Assembly (NCBI RefSeq): GCF_029633865.1
Contig: NC_079216.1
Span: 66,458,978-66,522,977 of the forward strand
DNA: 64,000 nt
Source: Lampris incognitus
Taxonomy: Eukaryota; Chordata; Actinopteri; Lampriformes; Lampridae
Direction: 5' to 3'
The stretch's first letter is position 1; the number at the start of each line of letters is the position of its first letter. The notes beneath the pieces are model-generated. The model was not told the DNA's origin. It made no database searches and saw only the letters and a program-made list of their open reading frames with translations. The translations under genes were made by a program, and so were the position numbers. This document shows, piece by piece, positions 23,201 to 35,100 of this stretch.

Positions 23201-26200
23201 AACTATAGCACCGATAACTATAACACCGATAACTATAGCACCGATAACTATAGCACCGATAACTATAGCACCGATAACTATAACACCGACAACTATAGCA
23301 CCGATAACTATAGCACCGATAACTATAGCACAGATAACTATAGCACTGATAACACCGATAACTATAGCACCGATAACTATAACACCGATAACTATAGCAC
23401 CGATAACTATAACACCGATAACTATAGCACCGATAACTATAACACCGATAACTATAGCACCGATAACTATAGCACCGATAACTATAGCACTGATAACACC
23501 GATAACTATAGCACCGATAACTATAGCACCGATAACTATAACACCGATAACTATAGCACCGATAACTATAGCACTGATAACACCGATAACTATAGCACCG
23601 ATAACTATAACACTGATAACTATAGCACCGATAACTATAGCACTGATAACACCGATAACTATAGCACCGATAACTATAACACCGATAACTATAGCACCGA
23701 TAACTATAACACCGATAACTATAGCACCGATAACTATAACACCGATAACTATAGCACCGATAACTATAGCACTGATAACACCGATAACTATAGCACCGAT
23801 AACTATAGCACTGATAACACCGATAACTATAGCACCGATAACTATAGCACCGATAACTATAACACTGATAACACCGATAACTATAGCACCGATAACTATA
23901 GCACCGATAACTATAACACCGATAACTATAGCACCGATAACTATAGCACTGATAACACCGATAACTATAGCACCGATAACTATAGCACCGATAACTATAG
24001 CACTGATAACTATAACACCGATAACTATAGCACTGATAACTATAGCACCGATAACTATAACACCGATAACTATAGCACCGATAACTATAGCACTGATAAC
24101 ACCGATAACTATAGCACCGATAACTATAGCACCGATAACTATAACACCGATAACTATAGCACCGATAACTATAGCACCGATAACTATAGCACCGGTAACT
24201 ATAGCACCGATAACTATAACACTGATAACTATAGCACCGATAACTATAACACCGATAACTATAGCACCGATAACTATAGCACCGATAACTATAGCACCGA
24301 TAACTATAACACCGATAACTATAGCACCGATAACTATAACACCGATAACTATAACACTGATAACTATAGCACCGATAACTATAACACCGATAACTATAGC
24401 ACCGATAACTATAACACCGATAACTATAGCACCGATAACTATAACACCGATAACTATAACACCGATAACTATAGCACCGATAACTATAACACCGATAACT
24501 ATAGCACCGATAACTATAACACCGATAACTATAGCACCGATAACTATAACACCGATAACTATAGCACCGATAACTATAACACTGATAACTATAGCACCGA
24601 TAACTATAACACCGATAACTATAGCACCGATAACTATAACACTGATAACTATAGCACCGATAACTATAACACTGATAACTATAGCACCGATAACTATAAC
24701 ACCGATAACTGTAGCACCGATAACTATAGCACCGATAACTATAGCACCGATAACTATAGCACTGATAACTACAGGGGTCAGCAGTCCAGACACGCTTATC
24801 ACACCACCTTCTTACAGCGTGTTGAGATGGAATCTGAACCAAAGTGAGAGTCTGTCCCTCAAGAGCAAAATGTAATACCTCATCTTATGGCCGTACTGGG
24901 TAGATCTCATAACATCTTGAGCTACTTGCATGGCAGTTTTATCCTGGTGTGTGCACAGCGGCTGTACATTTAACCCCACCGGGTTATACAGCAGTCAGCT
25001 CCTCGCGGTGATGGCGTGGAGGTTAAAGGAGTAACAACAGCAGAGTCAGGGGAGGCCCGGATCTGATTTACATGCTTATGACCTTAGCTCACTCTTCCCC
25101 TCTGCTGTCAATCAGCAGGAAACCAACTGGGGGAGTCAAAGCAAATTTCCACATGGAGCATTTATTTAATCTAATTTCTTGGGCTGGGACGAAGGAGAGG
25201 AGAGGAGAGAGGAAATTATGATAATTCAACTGAGGCGCATACCGAGAGATCTGACCAAATACTAAGTACTTTATAAGTCAGACTTTGAAATGTTCATTAG
25301 TTGCACCAGTTTGTCTTTTAAGTTAATTTCCAACAATTATTATACAAATTCACAATATTTGTATTTCTGTAATTACAGGTACATAAGTCCTGTTCTGCAT
25401 TGCTCATACTAGTCAGCATTGTCACGGCTCCGGCCGTGACTCCACTTTTCCCTTGTGTCTCCACCTCCCTCGTCTGTCTCGCCGTGTCAGTCAGTGTGTG
25501 GGTGTGGGTGTGGCTCGCCCTCTCTCCCGCTCCTGCTTCACCTCCACACCTGTTCTTAATTAGTTCATCAACCTAGTAGTATAAAACCCCCAGCTCTCCA
25601 CCACCTCATTTCCAGACTGTTGCGCCAACCTCCGTGTTAGTCGCTCTCTCGGCCACTCCAGTCCCTTATGTACTGGAGTTAATTCCCAGTGTTTCCTCCT
25701 GCCTTTTGCTAAACTGTGGTCCTGTGTCCAGGATTCCCTGTGCCCTCTTCCCCAATGTGTCTCACTCACCTGCCTGTCTGCCTTCTGCCCCAGCCTGCCC
25801 CTCCTCTCCATCACCACAACCATTCCCCCTTCATCCTCCAGTAAACCCACTTCTCCCTACAACCCTTTTCATCTGTCTGCATTTTGGGTCCAGAAAACAA
25901 GACAGCTGTAAGAAGCATCAATTAATCAATTTCTAGCACCTACAGCAAGTGACACCACAGCACACGGCCATTACTTCATGTACTTATTTCAAATGATGCA
26001 ACAGCAACAATTTTTCTTAAAGTATCCACATTTACCAATTTGCATTTCATGAACAATATTCTTGGAAGCTTTATGCCCCTGAGGAACTTTGACTGTTAGT
26101 TATACTGAAGGATATTTACATCAACCCTTTTCCAATGTGGAATTAGGATATGCTCAACAGTTTTGTACACTGCCCAAATAATCACGTCAAACTGAAGGAA

Positions 26201-29052
26201 AAACCAAATCCTGGGCTGAGGACATTTAGGGCCCTATTTTTAGTGAATCAAAGTGCATGGCGCTAAACATTCAGGGGCTCTACTTTCGTGCAAAATCGGG
26301 CTTTGTGCTGGTGGAGTGGTACTTTTGTGACTCGCCATGCGATGCAGGGGGAGGAGAGGCACAGTAGGACATTTTTTAGCAATTTTCTTCAGTTTAGTTC
26401 ATGGAGGTGCACCTAAATACACTAGACTGACCAGATGAGAATGGGTGAAATTCGGGACAGGGGAGTCCCCTGTCAGTGGTGTGCTATCAGGGCCTTCTCT
26501 GCTAGCCCTGTCAAAATCACAGTTGGTTTTCATAATTGAATTGAAGTGTGCTTGAAATGTGTCTCAATTCAATTGTTTTCTTGTGGGCTGAGCAGGGAAC
26601 CCAGATAGCAAAACTGCTGTGGCCCGGACCCGTCCCACACTCGACACTTCATCCGGCCCACATACCGCATGGAATGATGGCACTTGAGCAGTCTGCTCCT
26701 GTTTGCCAGATCTGGGTCAGAACCAAGCCATAGCAATGCCACATGTGCGACATATTTGCCCAAGGTGGCCCATATTTGTTTCGTGATATTTGGGCCATAT
26801 TCACCATTTACCACACGGGCCACTTCAAGCTCACATCCAGAACATATGTTGCCCAGAGCACCGCATCTTTGCCAAAAAGCCCAAAATTTGATTTGGCATA
26901 TTTGCTATTATACATGTGGGCCACTTCAGGCTCACATCCATTTTTTCAGGGCCAGCAGAAGGCCGTCATTGCCTGATGTGGCCCACATCCAGATGCTATC
27001 TGGGATTTCATCTGTCATCTAAATGCATCAAAGGACCAGCACTAGTAGCACTGCTAGCCTTTCGTTGAAGCCCGAAGCTGCAAACTGGTCAAAGCCTTGA
27101 GTGACCGTATCATCAGCCAAACAAACGTCATTGTGCAGCGGCAGAATGCCCGCCCCAGGGGCCCTGATGTAGCGATGCTCCCCCCGCTGAGCCTTTGACG
27201 GGTTGTGAGCGAACTAAGCACAATGGCCGCCCCATTCACAGCTGCTGACGATCTACTTCGTGTTTTTTGCGAACCTGGTAGGATTGTCTACATTTTTTAC
27301 ACGTCCTCCCAAAACGGACGAAAATGAATGTTGCGAGAGGAGGCTGCCATGAGTCTGTCAAGTGAGGCGGAACTTCAACTCGAGTTTGGTATGCACATTT
27401 TACTTATCGAATTGAAGGCGGTGCACTGTTAATATTATAGCAAATTCAGGGGGGTGGCCGGGAACCACCACAGCCGGGACGCGAACCCGGATCTCCCGCA
27501 CCACGGACGGCTACGTTAACCAGTCGACTAGAGCGTCCGACCCGTTAGCCGCGGGCTAGCGAGCCTATTCATCCGTGGTCGTTACAATATTGTGGCTATA
27601 CTTTATTACATTTATTGAAGTGGCGCGAGTGACAGGTGAACATCAACTGTGGAAACTTGTGATCTCCGCCAGGCGGTATGCGTTTGGTCGTATGTGTGTG
27701 TGTGTGTGTGTGTGTGTCTCCGCAGCTAATCTATCAGCCTACATTTTTTTGTGCATACTTATGACTATGATCAAGAACCTCTTGTGGTTGCGGTGATTAA
27801 GGACCTTGTGAAAACGTTTGCTCTTGCCGCTCCCTCTCTTCATTCACTCTGGCTCGCTCCACCAATGCTGCGCGCTGTCGCTGCACGCATGCGCACGAGT
27901 GATTTGGCTCGGGCAGCGAAAGTGCCCATTATGTATTCGGGTATGTGTGTTGAAAGTAAACGAGACGTCGATCGTATTTCACAATTCAGCACATTATTCA
28001 CTGCTCAGCACAGGAGGACTGGAGGAGCACTGGATCAACCAAAAATAATCCACTTTGTTCACCTCGCCGCCATGTTTATCCGACATCACGAGGGGAACTA
28101 GACGCGGAAGTGCCATCCAACGTTAAAACGCCCCTATAAAAATACAATTGCAAGAGTAGAATTACTCACAGTCACCGCTGGAAATCCCCACTGCGTCCGG
28201 TACAGACAACTCATTTTCCTCGTTTGTATCAGTGCGGTGCCTGTCACATCTCTCTGCCTCGCTGTTTGCTGCCACACTTTCCTGTCCTCACCGCTGCAAC
28301 TTGCTATGCGTCGCCGCTGTGTGCATAACGGAAGTCCACGGACTTCCGGTTTCTACTGCAGCGGTCATACCAGTTTCCTGTTTGTTGGCGTGTGCTGTTG
28401 ACAATGGCGTATTTTTCGCCATGCCTACAAGATTTACCATGGAGAAATGTCAACCACATGCACACAACAGCGGCCGGGACGCGAACCCACATCGCCCGCA
28501 CCGCGGGAGACGTCGCTGACCGCTCGACTAAAGGGTCAGACCCGTAGGCCAACGTGTCTACTTATCCATGCACGTTACAGTATCAAGTTACGTCCACAAT
28601 CGTAAGGACGAGGATACTGAGCCTCATAATTGTGGAAACTGGAAGTTGGTGGACTACAGCTATGCACAGAGTGGACCGTTACCCCTGTGGGCAACACCAA
28701 AATAATATTTTACAATGACCAGTATTTAATGCTTTATTCGGCTATAACTAATCAAAACTCAGGTTTAGTCTAATTTTCCAGACAAACAGGACAGGATTCG
28801 GGACAACGGCTTGTAACTTGGGACTGTACCGAATCTTTTGGGACTTTTGGTCACCCTAAAATACACCACCATATCCCCATAGACATATGTACCACATTTA
28901 TAAATGCAATGAAAAACCTGACTGTGGCATGTCATACCTGTCATGCTGTAACCTGAAAATAACCTTCCCACTGTAAATCTAATGGACATTCCATTAATAA
29001 CAGCAGCTATTTTTTATTACAATCAATGGCTTAGACAGACAGACAGACAGAC

Positions 29053-29149
<97 letters not shown>

Positions 29150-32100
29150 GAGAGAGAGAGAAAATGAATGTGGGCTTTGACACTCTTGGTTCTGTCTCCG
29201 ATAAATACAATAATGTCGGCTATACTGCTTTAGATTGTTATACAGTCAAATCAGGGCTGTTATTCCAGAAGGTGATGACTAACCACTAGCAGACAATTAT
29301 TTGGTGGCATCACTGGTGGCCTGTAAACTATGAAATCAAAATATGTTTGTTTGCTGTGTGAATAGATAGTTCTGAAAACATGAAAACTCATATTTGCAGA
29401 TTAAATCCTGTTTTGTTTTTTTATGGCGTTCCCCCCCTTTTCTCCCCTACTGTATCCGGCCAATTACCCCACTCTTCCAAGCCATCCTGGTCTCTGCTCC
29501 ACCCTCTCTGCTGATCCGGGGAGGGCTGCACATGCCTCCTCTGATACATGTGGAGTCACCAGCCGCTTCTTTTCACCTGACAGTGGGAGGATCACGCTAT
29601 CCCCCCCCCCCCCCCGAATAGGAGCCCCGACTGACCAGAGGAGGTGCTAGTGCAACGACCAGGACACATCCGGCTTCCCACTCTGTGCATAACTGTAGTC
29701 CACTGACTTCCGGTTTCTACTGCAGCGGTCATACCAGTTTCCTGTTTGTTGGCGTGTGCTGTTGACAATGACATATTTTTCGCGATGCCTGCAAGATTTA
29801 CCATGGATAAATGTCAACCACATGCACACAACTGTCCACACACTTTCACCTGCACCTACCAGCAAACAGGTGAAAAGTTTCAAGTTGTACATATCAAGTT
29901 ACGCTACTGTCAATAGCACACGCCAACAAACAGGAAACTGGTATGAACGCTGCAGTACAAACCGGAAGTCAGCGGACTACAGTTAAGCACAGAGCTGATT
30001 GTGTCTGTAGGGACACCCAACCAAGCCGGAGGTAACACAGGGATTCGAACCGGTGATCCCCATGTTGGTAGGCAACGGCATAGACCACTACACTACCTGG
30101 ACGCCTAAATCCTGTTTTGTTGACCAATAAGACCTGATTTATATTTTCCAGGTGATTCTGCACTTCCCCCAAGGTCATCAGTTTATTTTAAGGGGCAACT
30201 TTGTGTGTGTGGAAAGCTCTGGACAGTGCTCTCCTTCTTCATCACCAAATCTGCAGTGCAGAAGGAAAAGAGGAGGTTTGATTGGTTCGCTCACCACCAG
30301 CCCCGACCATGCCTACTGATAGTATATCCCCCCCCCATTCCCAAATGCAGGTGTGCCACGTGCCTGTACTAAGAAAATGCCCTAAGTGCACTCCCCACGT
30401 GGCACGTGCACCACGTACTATGAAGCTGACTGCGACTTGTGCTGTGCACTTTTGACTCACAAACATACCACTTCACTGGTGGAAACCCACATTTCACGCC
30501 ATGCACCAGTGTGTACTTTTGTGATTGTACTTTTTGGAACCAGTTCACATTCATTTGTCCGGTCGTCTTTGTGTCATCAGATCTTTGAGGGATGGGGGTA
30601 AGATGGGGGTAACATGACTTGTGACACGACACACCATTATAGCTTGGCCCTGTTCAAATACTTGTAAAAAATACATCCTTACATGGTTGTAATGATCACT
30701 GATGGTGTGGAAGGATGGCGGGGCGAGAGATAAGATGTAAACAACGTAGTTGCTCATTTTATCATATTCACATCAGTGATGGCTGCAAAGAGCCGTGAGT
30801 TTGAGGATGTACCGTATTTGAACAAAGGCATTTGAAGGAGGTCAAGGAAGGTTGGGCCTTTTTTAGGTGGGGTATGGAGGGGTGAGGGTCATACGTTAAA
30901 ACCCAATGTGTGTGTGTGTGTGTGTGTGAGTCAAAGAGCGAGAGAGAGAGAAATGAGAAGAGATTTGGGAAGTCATGCCTGCAAAATCTGCTACCTTGTT
31001 TGCACCAACAGATTATCAACGAACTCGGATACACAAGCACACAAGAAAAAAACCCACATACACAAAATCATACAAACTGTTATGCACTAATTTACTGACT
31101 GCTGTGTACGACAGAGAACACTAAGGTACTCCAGCAACAATGGGAACAAGGAGCAACACCCTGGTCCACAGCCATCGATAGTAAATAAATGGCTTTTCCA
31201 ACAAACTTCCAAGTGGGGCCATGGATCATCTCACCAACATCCACACCAACTATCTGCAGCTGCTAAATAATTTACTGACGCCCCAAAGCTACATCCAAAT
31301 CTTTTTTTTTTTTTTAATTTTACATGGAGATTCTCTGAGCAGCATTTGAGAAATCGGGTGATGCAAACAAGGTAACAACAAGTATTTAAGTGGAGAGAAT
31401 ACATGAGACAACAGTTCAAGAGGGTTTTCTACTTCAACAGCGTTAGTTGAGAGGCTTGTTAGGATAAAAAAAGAAAAGTTAAAAAAAAAGAAACTTTGGT
31501 TTACCCTAGGGGCTATTAGCTTAAGGTTTACTTTCTTCGGTGTCCTTCTCACATCTGTAGGAATATAAAGGACTTTATTGTTCTTTCAGAGATGGTAGAA
31601 AAATAATAAAGCCCACAGATAATATCCGAATAAAACTAGAAGTATTTCAGTTGCACTGGGTAAAACTGGTGTGTCTGTTGTGTTAGAAGAAGGAAGTTGT
31701 CTTTCTGTCTAGGCTCCTCTGTTCTCTGGTGTGGCTTCATATGATGTGGGAAAGGCATGGCATACAATAACAATGAGGGTACACTAGCATCGCCAGGGAA
31801 GCTAATGCTAGCAACACCGGTGACCTCTGTCCTAGATGTTACTTACCATCACAGTGGACTGGGCAGGGTATATGGACTAACCAGCATGCTTTAAAATGAA
31901 AAAAGGCACATCATGCACAGTATTCATTTCAGATGCTGATATCTGGGAGTCACTCGCTAAATATCCCTGGATCTAGGAAATGGTGAGAGTCCAGTATGAA
32001 AGAAAAATAACATTATTTAATAAAAGAAGCACTGGATGGGTATGCGTGAAATATATTGACTTGGGCGTAATGAGAGAATGCCTTGACGTTTGCCAACTCT

Positions 32101-35100
32101 TTTCCAATGGTGGATGCAAGAATTAAGGCATATTAGACACTGAAAAAATGTGGCGAAGGGAGTAAAGTTTAGGAAAGTGGGAAAGAAACTGTACTCAATT
32201 CATATGATGACACCGACCAATTAATCTATTTTGAAACATAAGATGGAGCCATATCAGACTAGGGCGTCATGGTACTGGTACTGTCGACACTGATCTCTGT
32301 GCCATCATTTGAGTTAATGAATTGAAACTAATGCCCAATTTTTGTCATTTATGCCATCATTTGCTATGCACCTTACGTTGCATGGGATGTAAGATACTGT
32401 GCCACATCTAACTTGCATTCCTCTTACCTGGCACCTGCCACAGGTGATTTCCTCCCAGGGTCCAATGATGCGCCCAATGGTTCCTCTCCCAGTGACCTTG
32501 TGTCTTTATTAAGCTGCTGGAGCCTGGAACTCAGCTCCCCCATGACTGATGGTTTTCCTCCCTCGTCTGCTCCTAACCCCAGCCCCAGCCCACCCAGATT
32601 GCCCAAACTCCCAACACCGAGCCCCACCCCAGGCCCACGGGCCTCCACTGGGTCCCCCCACAGCTTGGACCTGCGCTGGAAGAGGTAGCGCGGCCTGGTG
32701 GGCGCAAGCCCAGTCACTGAAGCTGATCCACCTGAGGGCAGCCCAGCTCCACCGGCCGCGGCAGCAGCCAAAGCAGCAGCTTGTTGTTGTGATAGCAGCT
32801 CACTGTCAGAGCTCTGCTTCAGCAGAGGGTCCCTGAAGGTGACAGGGCCTTTACTGCCTCCTATCTGGGACTTGAGTCGGGGCTTGGGAGGCACTGGCGG
32901 CTTGTCGAGCACAAAGGTCTGCCCGTCGGCGTAGGAGGTGTGTGTGGTCTGTGTGTCGGCGGGCTCGCCGCTTTCCGAGGACAATGTAGACATGCTGGAT
33001 ACCGTGGAGACGGTGCTGGTGGTCTCGAGGTGGTGGTCTCGCTCTCGCTCGCTGGAGCTGCGTGTGTCAGCCTCCTCCACTCCAGAGTCAGCTGCGGAGC
33101 CAGACTCCCCCACTGATGGGGGCTCCAGAGGGTCAGAGGGCTTCCCTGAGACAGCTACTGCACTTGGTGGAGGTGGGGGGTGGGGAGGCAGAGGCTGGGT
33201 GGGGGTCAGATTAGGGGTTGTTGGGGTTGAGGGGGGTTTGGGTGTAGGTATAGTAGGGGTGGTGGGGACGGTGGCAGGTTTAGTTGGGGATGTTGGTGTC
33301 CCCTTTACCTGTGCCAGCAGTCCATTGGCAAACTCATCTGGTGGGGGCACCACTCCAATCTTACGCAACTCTTCTCTTGTTTCTTCATCACTTGAGGACA
33401 ACATGGCAGGGGGTAGGGTCACTGTGTAGGGGTCCACATCCTCTTCTGAGCTGCCCTGAGCCAGACTCTTCTCTTGGACAGGGCTAGCAGGTCGCTGGGC
33501 TTGGGTCTGGGTCTGGAGTTGGGGCTGGGATGCTGTGGGACTAGGAGATTTTGCCCGAGGGCTTGGGGGCTTGCTGGGCTCAGTGGTCTTTGGGGCCTGA
33601 GTCTGCTCAAGCTCTGACCCCACCCCCACAGCCTGGCCATTACTGGTAGCATGGACCATGATCAGCCCTGCTGTCTTCTGCTGGGATGTATCCATGATAC
33701 TGATCAACATACTCTTCTTATCCTCTGTTCTCTTTTCATCCTTTCTCTCCTCTGCTCTTTCCTCCATCTCCTGTCGAAGTGATATAGGGGAGGCAGGTGT
33801 GGCCCACTGGAGTTTGGTGGACTGGGGACCTAACGTGGCCCCTGTGGAAGGTCCAATCCCATAACCCCCTGCCTTGGCGCTTTGTGGGGAGAAGGGAGGA
33901 GATGTAGGCCCCCCTTCCTCCTGTTGAGACTCTTTGGTCTGGGTATCAATGAATATTCCACCTTGGCTAGCCCGCTCCTGTTTAGTCCTAGGCTCTGGGC
34001 TGCTGGATGGAGACTGGCTCTGAGAGGTAAGTGCCCTCTCCCTTGCGGCCAGCGCAAGAGCCAATGGTGAGTTGGGGTCCAGGGGCTTGCCGGTGAGCGG
34101 GTGGATGAATGTGGTCCCACCAGGAGAGGGGCTCAGGGCCAAGGCAGGAGGGGGCAGCTGGCCCAGATCTCGGGTCAGCATTCGCTCATCCATGGAACAA
34201 GACTGAGTCAGGGAGGGGGCTTCTGGGCTGGTTGCAGGTGCCCCCTCCATGGTCCCAACGGACAGGAAGACAGTGGATTTCCTCCGTTCCTCTAGGCGGC
34301 GCTCACGGTCTTTCACTGCTCCGGCGATAGCCGCAGCAAAGGGCCCCTTGCCTTGGAGCAGAGCCTCTCCCTGGGTGCGCATTCGCTCTCGTTCTGCCAT
34401 CAGCTGCTGCTGGTAGTAGTCTGCACGGCTGGTATGTGTGTGCCCATGGGGATGTGGGTGTCGGCCTGATGGGGAGGTCTCTCTGGAGTGGGCAGCAGCT
34501 AAGGCCAAACTAGCCCTTTCTTGGGCATCCTCCACCTGCAACCAGACAAAACAAATTGTACACAGGATGACTTTGGCCTTCAACATATATCAACTAAAAA
34601 TTTGCAAGTACTATGCAGTCATGTTTGTACGCAGCGTATTGCTGCCACACCAGAAAAAGAAAAAAACGACCGGTATCATGTTATAATGTGAAAACTTTAT
34701 TGTTATAACAAGATGTTTTTCACATTATAACGTGATAACTTATTGTTTTAACATAAAACTTAAAATGTTATAACGTGATAAGTTGGTCTCGGGCAGAGGT
34801 GGTTGTTACGCTTCCATAATGGCTCATGTACACGATTTGATTAAGTTCTACTTCATGCTTGGGTTGAGACATGGCGAGATTCTGCTGTTATTGAGCATGG
34901 TGGATGATATTGTGATAAGTATGCCTACACTAAGAAGGATGTCAAAATGCATGGGGCTGTACAGAAGGAAGAATGAGTCTGACCCTCTGGAGGCAGCATC
35001 ACTTCTCATTGAACAATATGCTGTTCAATGAGAAGTGATGTATAGATCTATCTGCACACAGATAGATTGTATAGACAGGGTGTTATGTGCACCATGCTTG

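Larger units (their letters stand above)
17682..32427 (-). other. shank3: shank3 last intron, 14.7 kb, repeat-filled
   Basis: The donor GTAAGA is at 32427 and the acceptor CACCAG ends at 17682. The intron contains a 3.4-kb array of 15-bp units, a solo LTR, two or more SINE-B copies, tRNA-like heads, MITEs and microsatellites, each listed separately. No additional exon was recognised within it. Stretches at 18990-20140, 20205-21339, 25919-26598, 27005-27430 and 30122-32427 hold nothing I can name. Confidence 0.85.

Noticed and set aside
22637-24842. Very long minus-strand open frames (VIGAI and SYRCY repeats, over 600-700 codons)
   Set aside because: They are translations of a 15-bp tandem array whose unit is a multiple of three without stops; two frames are open at once and no gene signals accompany them.
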